64,000 bases of DNA, from NCBI GenBank assembly GCA_013396915.1, contig VWZL01000320.1, positions 1 to 64,000 of the forward strand, written 5' to 3'. Positions 36,201 to 48,878 of the stretch are shown piece after piece (the stretch's first letter is position 1; every line of letters begins with the position of its first letter). The translations under genes were made by a program, and so were the position numbers. Below the pieces are notes generated by a model. It was not told where the DNA came from and did not search any database. It saw only the letters and a list, made by a program, of their open reading frames with translations. The DNA is from Stercorarius parasiticus. Lineage: Eukaryota; Chordata; Aves; Charadriiformes; Stercorariidae.

Positions 36201-37016
36201 AAGTGACTAGATACTGTCCAAACATATTTGGCGTAACAGAGAAGGTTGCTGGCAGAGGCTGTAGCAATCCTATTCAACACTTACATAAGATTTGTACTTT
36301 GCAGAAGCTGCATGATAAGCTCTTGACTCTGCAAAGTGCTGTACACAAACAGCTCCCTGGCCTCAAGGGATACTCTGTTATCACCATTAGATGATTTCAG
36401 CTACTTTAATTAAGATATCTGCAAAGGAATGCTTAAAAAAATCATGTTGATGGGCAGGATGGCTATTTACAACACGCTTACTGAATAGATCGTGCACAGT
36501 TCTTTTGAATCGGTGCAAAGTGCACTTCTGCGAAGTCTCTCTCATTCTGCCAGCCAAGATTGTTTACTCATTTATCCAAAAGCAAAGGCAAAATCCAGGC
36601 TGGGTAAAATGTGCAGAACTGACTTTCCATTGATACTTTGCATCTCAGGTGGGTGTCCAGCTACAAGGTTTAGATAAAGGAATCGTTAAGGTATTATTGC
36701 AGTACCCACTGGATGACAAGTTGGTTGCTCTGGTAACTCTTTATTTAATGTTTAAATGGTGTTATAAATAGGAACACAGCACATGTTAGTTGTCATGCAT
36801 TAGCATGATAAGAGAGGTAAGAGGTGTCACCCACTTCAGATTTGAGATTTCTACAAAGCACAATACTTTCCTGTTTGTATGTGTGAGAAAGGACTCAGTG
36901 TCTCACATTTTTTAAACAGAGTCCCAGTGTAAAGGCTGAATAGAAATCTGATTCCATTCAGGGATCACTTTGAAATGTTATCAGAAGAAATATCTTTTGT
37001 TCAAGGCCATGAGGAA
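30223..37016. other. Non-coding stretch
   Basis: No recognisable gene. Items seen: a 7+7 nt near-palindrome AATCAGC-ATG-GCTGATT at 31621-31637 in an AT-rich segment, a T/CT tract at 34625-34650, a tandem 12-mer at 35679-35702, and a GGAAGAGTGA duplication at about 35115-35134. Confidence 0.5.
35679..35702. repeat. Tandem 12-mer duplication
   Basis: CACTGTTGTAAA occurs twice in direct succession. A local duplication with no known role. Confidence 0.9.
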
Positions 37017-37076
37017 TTAAAAAAAAAAAAATAGAAAAAGAAAAAAAGAAAAAGAAAAAAAGAAAAAGAAAAAACA
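37017..37076. repeat. A-rich low-complexity tract
   Basis: A13 run followed by about three units of a 14-mer of the form GAAAAAGAAAAAAA. It is an A-rich minisatellite-like tract. No retrocopy was recognised directly upstream on the + strand, so it is not clearly a poly(A) tail. Confidence 0.85.
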
Positions 37077-39176
37077 ATCTACTTTCCTAAAGTGATTGGA
37101 GCTGTTCTTTTAATAGTCATACAAACACTAGCTCTCCAAGCCAACCTGGCTTTCCAGGAAAACAAGAAGTCTAAAAGTTTCATTTAAAAACTAAACCACA
37201 AAGAATTAAACGGATAAGTAGCACAAATGAGAACCCCAGTTTACTCACCTCACATGATGAGTACATGCCCTAGTAAGTGGTTTCAGTGGGACATCCACAG
37301 ATTTTTTGTTTTCCTCAGTAAATCTGTTCTTTCCAAATGAATCATTGACCACTGAACTGAAATTCCCAAATGTCTCTGAGTTTGCGATGAGGGTCCAAAT
37401 AACTTGTTCTGATCACATGCATGGAGAGTTCAGTCTAGCACCGGAGTTACTAGACGGTAACATCACAAAAATGTATTAACAAAAAATCACAAGGTTGGCA
37501 GAGGTTAATCACAGGTTAAATCAGAGATTAGCATCACACATATCTATTAAAATCTAGCTAATATCAAGACATTAGAAAAAAGTATACAAACTTAAAGGAG
37601 AACTGGCTAGACTGAAGTGCCCTAAATACACCCTTAGTTTAAATGGTTTAAAAGCAACATTGCCACTTACTGGGGAGTTAGTACAGTTAGTGGGTGTCTT
37701 TACTCTGTACAGTCCATCCATTGAATAGTGTTGAGAGGTAGTAATAGCAGAAGATGATAGATAATTGATGGTATAGGTATTTCACAGTCCACCTCTTTGT
37801 GTAACTCGGTGACCAATGTGGCTGATGTATCTGAGGTAGCTTTTCATAACTTAGGTATTGAGATCAGCCTGGAGACCAATGATGCCCAGCCAGTCTTGAA
37901 ATTACCCAACCTACCAAGCCTGTTTTGTAAGGTGTGCTGAGCTTTTGGGTACCATAATTAGACTCTTACTCTTCTCCAAATCAGTTAATTTTAAATTACA
38001 TTGTTTTAACTACATAAGGTGTCATCACATAAATAATGGCAGTGTAACCTTTTCTGCAGTGAAACGTTTCAAGTAATTTCAGTGACCAAAACAACTTGTG
38101 ACTACCTTATTGCTTTTCCAGTTGAGTTGCATCCATAGATTTGAAGTATCCAGCTTCTCTGTGTCTGCTTCAGGGCGGGGTAAAAATAGTTACGAGAGTT
38201 AAAAATGCTTAAGTTCAGTCTTCTCACTTGTTTTGTGAGGATGAAAAGTAATCAAAAATATAGACAGGTTGGTTTATTCTTTCAGTTGCAAGGGAAGGAA
38301 TCCTTCAGTTTTGCAAACCTACTCCTTCCCACTTTTTTTGCCTCAAAATGTTGAAATTAGTAAAAACATAGAGGATTTCATAGTCTCTGTGTTTCTTGTT
38401 GACATTTTTTATGCAGCAAATCTTTCCTACGAGTTCTTTCATGTGGATACGGTATGAAGGAAAGATAGCACAAAGGTAATTTCCTTAATTGGAGCTGCTT
38501 TATTTCCTCTTTTAGCTAGTGAGAATCTAGAAAATCAGCATCGTGTTTCCAAGTATCAAGAAGCAAAGGCAAAGTTTGTCAGCCAATTGCAGTTCTATGT
38601 TTGCTTTCCCTCCCTCAAGTGTAGGGAAATCAAAAGAAGGAAAACATAGAAAAGGCAATGAGAAGAGTGGGCGGCTGGCTTCCAAGCCATATTCCGAGAA
38701 AGAAAGCAGAAAGGAGAGTGAAATAAGAGGATGCAGGCAGGGAGCTGAGCATACTCGAAAAGGCACTGAGCCCCATGCAGAATCTGTCCGCTCTGGGCAA
38801 CACAGCAGACTGTTATCCAGTGTGGGCCAGATTCATATTTGTATGAAAACCCATTACACTGCTTTAAAAAGAGACTCTGTATAAATAATTTCTAGGTCCA
38901 CTAGACATTTCTTGACAAATTTCAGTAGTACTGTTCTTGCTATCCATGTTCATTCCTAAGAGGATGGATTGCATTGCTGTTTGAACTCATAGTTCAACAC
39001 ATGAATGGTATCTTTGGAAACATACACAGTTTGCTTCTTACAGCAATTCTCTTTCTTACTTATTTCACACAGTAACTTGTATATCCATTAAGTGGTAAGA
39101 TGTTCCGTGGGAAAATGTTGTAATTGCACATTGTAGGAGATTGCACAGAGATTGTAGGAGGGTTTTTTGTGTGTGT
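37077..39176. other. Non-coding stretch
   Basis: No gene recognised. The 113-codon open frame at 38543-38884 (+) is lysine/serine-rich and lacks any known domain. At about 38823-38880, GGCCAGATTCATATTTG...CATTACACTGCTTTAAA resembles an old amniote repeat (GGCCAGATTCTCATTTACACTG). Confidence 0.5.
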
Positions 39177-39244
39177 ATGGTTAGACTCGATGATCTCAAA
39201 GGTCCTTTCCAACCATGAAGATTCTTTGATTCTATGATTCTATA
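39177..39244 (+). mobile_element. CR1 3' tail
   Basis: ATGGTTAGACTCGATGATCTCAAAGGTCCTTTCCAACCATGAAGATTC, then TTTGATTCTATGATTCTATA. This is the 3' terminus of a CR1 copy with the GACTCGATGATCT-type tail also seen at 58278-58466. It contains no coding part. Confidence 0.9.
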
Positions 39245-42134
39245 TTTAAAGGGTACATCGTTTACCTTTATTACAACTCTTGTTGCAGCTGTGGTCTCAA
39301 AAATTATCCCAGTGTGTACAACCATGCTGATGCAATTAGGAGAAACTGGTTCTTTGTCTTTGTAATCCTTCTCTGGATGAGAAGTAGGAACACTGATAGA
39401 GCAGAGAAAGCATTGTACTGTGTTATAAACCCACAAGCCAGCCCGGCCCCATGACAGTTCACAGAGAAGTAAATCAGACTTAGAGAATAGTTTGGGAAGG
39501 GAAACCTAGTTAGAATGTTTGCAGTAAATATAAGAACTGATGCATGGGCATTGCAGTCACAAATCCTGTTATATGCTAATATGATTTATATGCATAACTC
39601 CCAAACATCATTATCAGTGTTAACCCCTCTGTACCTGTTGCATTAAAATTAAAATAAAGGTGTGTGATTTGCACTTTCAAAACATTGGATCTGTATTACG
39701 CACAAACATTTCATATTTTAACTTATTTTTGTTGACTAGATACACTGTCCCAGACCACAAGTTTTTCATTTGGACGACGTTTGACGTCCTTGAATCTGAT
39801 AAATCTTGAATTCAAATGAACTACCTAAATTGTAACGTCATTTAAAAATGAGAGTTTTAATGCAGGAATTCCTCTGTCAGGGAGTGAACAATACCTTAGT
39901 AGACACAATGAGTTGTATCAAACCAATGTTCAGCAACAGCTTACGACACAATCTTCATTCTGGAATGAATTCTTAGTAAATAGACATGAGACACCCAAGG
40001 AAAGTAAGCAAATGGGAATCTTCCGGTCTAGAGCTCTCTTCAGGGTCACGGTGTTAATGAGTGTGTCTATACTGACTTCATACTCTGTTCCAGGAGAAAT
40101 GATATTTAATTTCTGGACCTCTTGTTACAGAATTCTTTGATCCTGTACTGCTTATCGCTAATAAATTGGCTTCACCCTCTTTGCTAGCAGTTGGAGCAGT
40201 CCTTGACTTGATCACTGCCACACAGACCCTTCTTTACACAATGCATTATGTATAGCCAGCCAAACACGTGTGTGCTCCAGTTTTGTTAAGGAAAAACCTA
40301 GGTGATCTGCTACAGACAAAAATCCTGGTTGATGATAACCAGGGGACCAGAGAGTAATCCAACTACTGGTGTTGACATGCTAATTTTGAACAGTCATATT
40401 TGGACTTTGGGGTTGCAAAGAGTTCCTGCTCTATTATCATTCAATAAAATGACTAATTCTATTAACTGGGGACTAACCCTCCTTCCGCCTCCAAACTGCT
40501 ATTGTTTGTTGAGAAACCTCCTTTATTGAAAAACTGGAAAAAAATATGCTTGGGGTTTTAAAGACTACTGAATTCTCTAATCTAAACTCAGCTGCACACA
40601 GCCCTGGGAGCAGAAATAGTAGAGTTACATATGCCTTCAGCACAATACTCACTCCAAAAAGTTGCACAAGGATAAGAGGTGGTCAGGTACTGCTCTATTT
40701 TGACTAGTAAAACAAAAAAATGTCTTGAATTAAGAAAGCAGAATTTTTCATTTGAAAATGTCAAAAAAAAGTGTCAGCAATTCTGCAAAAATTGTCCCTA
40801 AGATCTGTTTGTTTGCCTCATCTCTTTGGAAACAAGATTTCTAAAAACTAAGTCTCTCCGAAAAAGTTTGCTGTTTTGTTGAGTCAGTATTTTCTGAGGA
40901 AAAATAAATAAATACATAAATAAATAAACCAAAATCTTCTCAGCCATGTTGCTAGTTCCCTATTTTTTGCCACTCTAATTTCCATGGGTTAGGAAATGTT
41001 AAGAAGGAACAAGGAAATTTAATAGCAAACCTATTGCAAGCATCAGAAAAACAGCAGTAGCTCTATTTGCAGTAATTTGCTAGTCGTTCCTGGAATCACA
41101 CGTGGATATAGGTGTTTTTCTTTGTCATCCTAAACTCAGATCGGATTAAAATTCTATGACCTTCTTGCTGTGAAGGAATTTATTCCATTCAGTTTAACAA
41201 TCGGTGTTCTTAACTTTGATACAGGTTTTTTGCTCTGGTGAAAGGAATCCTATAGTAACTCTTTGTTAAGAGTTAACTCTTGTTATACAATTTTCTAGAG
41301 TTTCTTCTTATTATTATGCTCAGTTCAGTTCGAAAGCTCCCATATTCCACATTTCTTTTTTGATCAAAATAATGAAAGAGTTCAAAATACTAGCTACTCA
41401 TCTATCATTGTGCATCAGGCAATAGAAACCTCCTCCACCAAGGTACATCTTGTAACTTTTACAGGACCCACTAGAGGAAAACTGTGCTGGATTCCCATTA
41501 AAATTGCTTAAATATAACTTAGCATCTCAGAGAACAGTAAATGGAAGTGTGTAGTGGATTCACACAGGAACAGACTATTTTTCCAAGAGACACTTAGTTC
41601 AACACATCTGATCTTGCTTACATTGGCAATAAGTTATGGCGTATTCATAACATGACCTTCTCCTGTAGCCAGTACTCTGAGGAAAGTGAAAACATTTTTC
41701 ACACAATGGTGTGTTAAGCAAATTGTGTGAAGTGCTGCATGCACAACAGTCTAGCGTATTGGTATCACCATGAAATGTACAGAGTTTATCAGTCTTGTCT
41801 TAAAAAGGTCATCTGCAGAGCTCATAATGGTTTCAGCAATATTCAATCCGCTTCTCCAAGTCCAGTTGTGGTATTAGTAACAAAAGTAATTGATGAAAAC
41901 CTTTGAAAGATACATAAATAAAATAATCTGGAAACCAATTAATGGTTTAATCAGGAAACAAACCTATTCCTTACCCCCAGAGATTTCTGAGGATTGTACA
42001 AGTAATGTCATGGGAGAGATTAACATCAAATATAATTCCAAAAATAGTACAGCACAAAGGTGCAAGAGAGTAAGAGGTCAAGCTCAAGGAACATGAAATT
42101 CAACATTCAACCTTGACTTGGCTGGCTGGGAGAT
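39245..42134. other. Non-coding stretch
   Basis: No gene recognised. Contains an (AAAT)n tract at 40901-40928. Open frames at 39913-40140 and 40302-40529 have no recognisable domains. Confidence 0.5.
40901..40928. repeat. (AAAT)n microsatellite
   Basis: Two AAAT blocks of about three units each, interrupted by one AC-containing unit. Confidence 0.9.
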
Positions 42135-42232
42135 ATGTATGAGTTTAAATCTTTACCTCTGACTAACATATGACATAAGGCCTGAAGTTTTTTAATTGAG
42201 AATTACCCCATTTACAAAATAAATGTTAAAAA
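42135..42232 (+). mobile_element. Possible MIR-type SINE remnant
   Basis: GAGTTTAAATCTTTACCTCTGACTAACATATGACATAAGGCCTGAAGTTTTTTAATTGAG...CCCCATTTACAAAATAAATG follows the order of the MIR core. Expected pieces are GTTCAAATCCTGCCTCTGAC, then a GTGTGACCTTGG-type piece, then CCCATCTGTAAAATGGG. The copy is strongly diverged, so the call is tentative. Confidence 0.4.
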
Positions 42233-45200
42233 AATCAGAAAATATAATATTTTTTTATACCCAGTAACAATTCCTTAACACAAAATGCTACCGTCATGGA
42301 CATTAATAGGATTCTAATAAAGATTAGTCCTCCCTCGAAAAAGTAACAGCTATTTTACAGAGAATATAAGTTATAAAGCTGCTTCAGGGCACAAAACAAC
42401 TGCGGACACAGGAAGTTAAGAACAAACTCCTCCCTACGAGCACATTATTCTTTAACAATACACCATGGAGTCATTACAGTAATGAATGAATGATTGGAAA
42501 GTTAATTTATCTATTTTTTTGAGTTATCACAGTAATTTGAAGCAGAGAAATCTCTAAGAATCAATAGCTAATCTTTTGAAGATCTATGCATTAAACTGCT
42601 GCCTGTCAAGCCTGGAATTAAAAAGAATTCACTCCTTTGTAAGCTTGTGTGTAACAACACAAAATGTGTGAACAACTTCAAACTGTGATACAATGGCAAA
42701 CTTATGTAAACACATACAGCTCATAACTCTTGCACATCTTCAGTTTTTGTGGGCTTGTATATGTTTCGAATAGGAAAATCACAACTGAATGGAGATGTAC
42801 TATCTCGGGGACCCAGCACATTCAGAGCCATTGGGGAGAGTACCAGGAAAAGTGCCATCAAGTCAGTGATGAAGAAATTGTCAAAATTACTCTTTTTCTC
42901 CAGAAATACACATGGAGGTTGAATATCAAGCAGCAACATTAGCTGCTGTTTCTGTAGGCTCAGAAGGAGCTGACTGAAAAATCTGACTAATATTTCCACT
43001 TTTATGACCGTTGAGCCCATATGGATGATGTTGACCTGCAGAAAGAGTTAATATAAAAGAAAGATGGATTAGAAGAAACTGTGGGATATATCAGGATTAA
43101 GCCAGAGGAGCGGCTCTTCAGGGCTACAAATTGCTTCCACAGAGCAGAATAAGATTGGAATCAACTATAGAGCAAGATCTGAAAATCAAATTAAGAGCTT
43201 CTAGCTCTTCACTCTATCAGATGTTGCTAATATATATAGAAGCTCTATTCCTCTGCTGAGCAAAGATAAGACCCCACAAGGTCACGGGGAAAGATTTGAT
43301 TCTTGATGAGGATTTCCAAACCGCTGGAAGACTCTTAAAAGGGTTTTCAAAACCAATCACTTAGCTTTTACTCAGAGTTCAACACAGAATAAATCTGTTG
43401 GAACTGGTGTTAAGTTGCTTCTGGTTTTATCTCTGAGTTCCTGTTCTCCACAAAGACAATTGCCACCAATGTGTGGCAAATTAATTGCACCTCTTGAGTG
43501 GGAGGTGTTGTGTGATACCAGAGACCAGTTTTCTTTCAGAGAAGTTGGGCTTTTCTTCTTCCACTTTCATTACTCAAAGTGAAAGACTTTCATCAGACCA
43601 TGCTCTCTGGTTTCTCCACTGTCTGTCCCTCTGATGAAAGAAAAGAGAATTTGGAGAGAGAGCCCAGTCAATCCCATGCAATAACAAATGGTGAGAGGAA
43701 GACGAATACCTCTAGTCTTCTCCAAAGAAGGAGAACGACAGGGTGGAGAAGAGTACCGAAGAAGTGGAAAGGGGATGGTGGACAGACCAGGGCTTACAGA
43801 ACTCATGGCTCTGGTCAGATTGACTGCAAATGCCAAAGTGTTCAGGGGGTGAAACAAAGGATGAGCCTTTCACAGACAGTTTCAAGATAATCAGTTGTGT
43901 GTTGGGGTTTTTTTCCTATTACAAATGCAAAAGAGATCAAATAAAATGGAGACATGCTTCACAAGGTAGAGCTATCTTTCTCCAAATTGTACTGGAGCAC
44001 CACATTCTAACAACACCTTCCTAATAGGTACTATATTAATAGGTTATAAACTAAAATATTTCAGAGAAAGAACTTGAATCTAATGAGCTTCTGATGAAAC
44101 AGAGACGAAGACATCTCACCCAGCAGGCTGCAAATGAATCCAAGCTCAGCAATAGGTGCTGTCTCCCACAAGTACAGTCTGTCTTCAGGGTTTGAAGAAA
44201 CAAAAATTTCATGTCTACAACTCCAGGGCCAGCAGTCTCAGCCTGGAGTCTTCAGAGGTGCAAGGGTCTCTTAAGAAGTTTGCAAAATATTAAGATCACC
44301 AGGAACTGAGCTTCCAGCCACACAGGGGCAGTTTGGATACCTGCAGGACTACCATGGAATTGGTCGAAACTCTACTTCTGAGTTATTTGGCTTGGAGCTC
44401 TATCAGTCTTCGAGGGCTGATCCAGGTGCCATGACTGAGCTGGAAGTGAGTTTAACTTCCTAACCTAAAATACATTCTTTAAGATTTTTCACAAAACTTC
44501 TTATTGAAGATTTTTTTCCTTTTTTTTTTATTTTCCTGAAGAAAATTTGAAACTACTGTTTTCTTCTTGTTTTGTTTCTTTTTCCCCCCAGAAACAGAAC
44601 AGTTTTCCTATTTAGAATTCCCCATAAGACAAAAACTTAAGCATTTAAACAAGTACGCACTTGACAAATTTATTTCCTACGTCGTCTCTGGGTTTGTTTT
44701 CGCTCTTCTTGGTTTTGTTTCATTGTTGGTTTAGGGCTTTGTTTTCTTTCTTTCTCAGTCACATAAATGGCTGAGACAAAGGCAGCAGTCACAGTTTCCT
44801 CTGACTTCTGTTTTCATGTATGTCAGTGAAGGTAAGCATTTCCATGGCAGAAAAGAACACTATTCAATTTTCAATACATTTGCTTATGTATTAGAAACAC
44901 TCTGAGGTATCTGGGACATCTACCCTCTGCAGCAGGAACCGGAGGCTGCATGAAATGCTGTAAGGTGTGTAAAATGGAGCTGGATATTTAAGTCTGGGAA
45001 ACAGAATCCTGAAACCAGATCATCTTGCTGCAAAATCAGAGATTGCTCTGACACAAACAGATGCCATAATCTTCTCAGTCCAGTACCCTGCATCCAAAGA
45101 TGGCTCAGCCAGCAGACCTGAGCCCTCTGGTGTTTTCTTGGTGAATGCTGATGTTTTTCAATGTCTATGCTTGTGGTACCTGAATCAAGCTGGTTTTGGC

Positions 45201-47183
45201 CTCTGTCACTTTTAATTCACAGCAGTGATCAAAACAGCATACTGTAAATGCTTTGGATCCTGTCCTCCTACAGGCAATAAGAGATTTGCCACTAACTTCA
45301 GCAGAACCATTTTTGGGTGCCACGTTTAATTAACGCATAATTCAGAGTGTCTAATAGGATTGATGTGTATCTGAATTAAAACTGCAAATAAAATGGTGCT
45401 AAGGGATAGAAGCAGGGAATGGACTTTAAATCTCATTTCAGGACTTGAGTGCCAATGGCAGAAAATACCATGGGCTTCAGAGACAGAGAAGAACTTGGCA
45501 CGAGATAAAAGGTTTATGCCAGGATTCATCCAACTTCCAGTCTTGCTCAAAGGATGAAAGCATCTGAGATTTGTACATTCACAGTCTGACTTGCCTGCTG
45601 CGTATGTGGTGAGCCCGTATGCAAGGCTTTGAGTGCTTATGGAGATTGATTTTTAGAGGACTTGAGAACAACCAACATCAAATGCTGTTGGGTGAGACGT
45701 CTCCAGGAGGCTTCTGGCCGGTCCACCACGCTTCTGAGCAGTCAGAAGGAAAAGGAAAGGACACCAAACATGCCATATTTAAGACATTTTGTGAGTGAGG
45801 GCGGTGCTTTTCATATTCACATAATCTCATTTATAGCTTTCCCTCAGTTAGGATGCAACGTGAGACAGACTTTCAAGACATTTTCTCTGCTGCTAATCTT
45901 CCAATGAATGTTGACTCATGGGTTTTGATAAACAGCTGAAAAAAATGACAAGTCAATGAACATTGCTCCCTTCCCTGCCTGTCTGCTCAAGTGAGATGTG
46001 CCCTTCTCCCCAGTGGGGCTAGGAGCAGAAAAAAAAAAAAAAAGACAAAAAAGAAAACCAAAAAACCCCTGAACTAGAAATTCTATATAGCTGTGTAAAG
46101 TAGAAAGTTTAGGTCAACATAGGTATTGGCTATTTGTGAACCCTTAAGAAATCTTATTGATCATGTTATTATTGTAACTCTGCTGTCTGGACCAAAGCTG
46201 TTGTACCCTTTCACACATCTGTCCTTTCTGTTCTCCCTTGTGCCCTAATGTCATGGTGGGGTAGTATGTCACACTCCCATTTTTAAGAAGTTGAACATTG
46301 ACATGATACCCCACCCCCCTGCCTCTTGCCTGTGTTTTGGAGAGAAGTGGCTGCATTCAGCCTGCCCGTTGCTCCTGCAGAGGTGTTGCGTATAGTGTCA
46401 CAGACAGCCAGGAGCATCATGCTGCTGGGAGAAGGAATCTTTTCCTGCTTTCTTTGGGGCTGAAAATAGCTGAACACCACATTGCCTCTTGCAGAGGCAA
46501 AATCCTGATGCTTGGAGAAAACAGCTCTGCCTCAGCGGGGGAGAGGCAGAAGAAACTACCTGTCATAGGACCATGACCTGAACGAGCAGCAGGAGCTCCC
46601 AGGTGGGACCCAGGGGAGCAAAGAGCCCCAGTCAGCTCAGCCCTGGTGTCTTGCCTCTCTTCAGGTCCCAGATTCCTACAAGGTTCAAATTCACACCCCC
46701 ACTTTGTTTCCCCTCCTCCCTTTGGTCTCTGCTCATGTCTTTTTTATGGTTTTTGGTATAAGACCTCCACCTTCTCCTTAGCAGGTGTTAACTGTCACCT
46801 GGAAAATGCAAAACTTCTAGTTCTGGGGATAAAAAATTTCAATACACTCACAGGACAGCAGTAAGGGTTTCTTTATGTGTATCACAGGGCTGTGTTGCAT
46901 TGAGGGTCTGAATTTCTTGTATTGTCTCCCTGATTTCTTGATTACTTAGTGGAGGGTATCTAGACTGTCAGTCAAAGGTAAGCAGAAAGGTATTAATATC
47001 TGATAGTTTGGCCGAGCAAGAGCAAGAACCATTATGTATGTTATGAAGAGGTTACTAACTAATGACAACCTCACCGGCTGTCAGCTTTGATTCATACTGA
47101 CACAGTATAGATTTATGTTTGTAAAAGTGTTCAGTGAAAATGAATATCTTTATTCTCCACATTAAAACTGCTATATGAGTAAG
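42233..47183. other. Non-coding stretch
   Basis: No gene recognised. It contains a T-rich tract at 44511-44536 and an A16 run at about 46029-46044. Both strands are open for about 100 codons at 43570-43890 without recognisable domains. Confidence 0.5.
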
Positions 47184-47362
47184 ATCCTCCCTCCCATCAT
47201 TCTTCCTCCTTTTTTTTCACCTTCTCCTCCCTTTTCTCCACCTCCCCTCCCTTTTTTCACCTTCTTCTCCTCTCCTTTTCTTAGTCCTTGCCTCCCTCCC
47301 TCCTCTCACTTTCTCCCTCTCTCCCTTGATTTCTCTTTCACTTTTTTTCTTTTTCTCTTTTA
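47184..47362 (+). repeat. Polypyrimidine (CT-rich) tract
   Basis: About 180 bases of nearly pure C and T on the + strand, with two related TTTTTTCACCTTCTYCTCC units about 37 bases apart. Long homopyrimidine tracts can form triplex (H-DNA). The 62-codon open frame across it is low complexity (Phe/Pro/Ser) and not a gene. Confidence 0.9.
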
Positions 47363-48878
47363 AAACTAAAGATACAAAAACCTTTCTCAAATTTTACCTA
47401 AAGCACCTTTTTCCTTGTAGAAAATACCCCGAGAGAACAGATTTTAGTCAGTGTGTCATCAGTGCTAGTACTGGACAAGACATTCATTTTCCAAGTGTAA
47501 TATACAATTTGTTATTTTGAGTTGAGGTGGTTATTACAGGTTGTATATAATTATTCTTGCTTAGTAATTTTATCTAATAATAGGTGCAAAAAACCAGAAG
47601 TATTAATTAAGGAGGCAAAGGAAAGTCCAGCAGTAATGACGTCTGAACCAACAGCATCTGTTGTATGTGAGGCACAAATCCTGGACAAGAGTTTTCTGCT
47701 CTTCATCACAAGAAGCAACTAAGTATCAGAGAAGTGAAAAGGGCCAGAGAAGAAGAACCAGTAAGGGCTTAAGGGTGGTGGTTAGTGGTATGACTAATTA
47801 AGTAGAGAGAAGAAATTAAAGAAGGCCTTTCTACAGAGTGACAAAGATGATAGAAATAGAGCTGTCATTACAGATGCTAATTAACAGGGCTCGGCATCTC
47901 TCAGCCCTGGAGTTAATACAGGTGGGAAGCCTATGCAACAAGCAGCACAAATTTCATACACCCTGAGTTGTCCTGAAGGAATTCCTCACGTCTGCCAGTG
48001 GAATAACATTATCACAGACTGCTGTTATCATCTTTGAGAAAATGCACTTAATTATTCAAAAACATCTTAGGGAAAAAGCATATCGTTAACTTTTCAAACT
48101 ATTGAGCACATATGTGAATCACTAATAGGTTTACGTGTTGTCTATATCCATCTGGACATGATATTAGTAAGGTTAGAACTTAATTACTGCATTCATTTTC
48201 TGGTAATATGGTTCAAGCGGTGAGGATACTAAAGACAAGTCTCCTTAGAAAGATGTTAAAGAGTATTTATGAAAGTTCTTCAGTCAGAAAATCCAGGTTC
48301 TTGTACCTGGGAGTTTGTTTAGCCAAGAAGCAATCAGTACTGTTCATGCTCCATTTTCAATAATACTGAATAGGAGGAAGTTCAAAATATTGTAGGAACA
48401 TTAATGTCATAGCATTGCTTTTAAGGGATAAATGAGATAATAAATTTGTCTTACTGTCAGTCCGATACTGATCTCAGAACTTGAATAGCAAGGATTTAAA
48501 GGAGTAAAATAAAATTAATACCAACTAGTATGGAAAACAGATGTTGCTAGACTGACATTTATATGTTACTAGAGACAGTATTGATGAAGTAGACAAAGAT
48601 ATCTGTATTTTTGGCCCAGCACTGCACACCTTTTTGCTTAAGAAAACAGGATGGCATAACTTTAATATGGTACATGTCAAGCAGATTAAACACAGGACAA
48701 GTGACATTCCTCTGAATAAATGTATAAATGGCAAATTAACACTGAACAGATTTGTTTCTGTGGGACTGAACAGAGATGAGGCATTTGGTCTACATTATTT
48801 GTGGTATTTATCAGTGTTCAGGAACCAAATGCAGTACCATAGCTGTTAAATTTGTTGTTGACTTCAAGGTCAGGAAAG
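47363..48878. other. Non-coding stretch
   Basis: No gene recognised. Contains a 12-bp bulged hairpin at 47880-47917. Confidence 0.5.
47880..47917. other. Bulged hairpin
   Basis: ATTAAC plus AGGGCT pairs with AGCCCT plus GTTAAT: 12 base pairs, an 11-base loop (CGGCATCTCTC) and a 3-base bulge (GGA) on the 3' arm. It could be a structured RNA or a conserved non-coding element; nothing else supports a function. Confidence 0.55.

Noticed and set aside
36270..36380. CTCTGCAAAGTGCTGTACACAAACAGCTCCCTGGCCTCAAGGG as a possible ancient repeat end
   Set aside because: Suggestive of old amniote repeats with GCGCTGTACAAACAC-type phrases, but too short and diverged to support.
37017..37076. A-rich tract as the poly(A) tail of a processed retrocopy
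   Set aside because: No coding or transcript-like sequence recognised directly upstream, and the tract has internal 14-mer structure typical of a simple repeat.
38543..38884. 113-codon Lys/Ser-rich open frame
   Set aside because: Composition reflects a GA-rich patch. There is no domain and no splice context.
42721..43020. 99-codon minus-strand frame rich in Leu/Phe
   Set aside because: No homolog recognised, and frames open on both strands suggest chance.
43570..43890. Overlapping open frames of about 100 codons on both strands
   Set aside because: GA/CT-skewed sequence lowers stop frequency. Neither product resembles a known protein.
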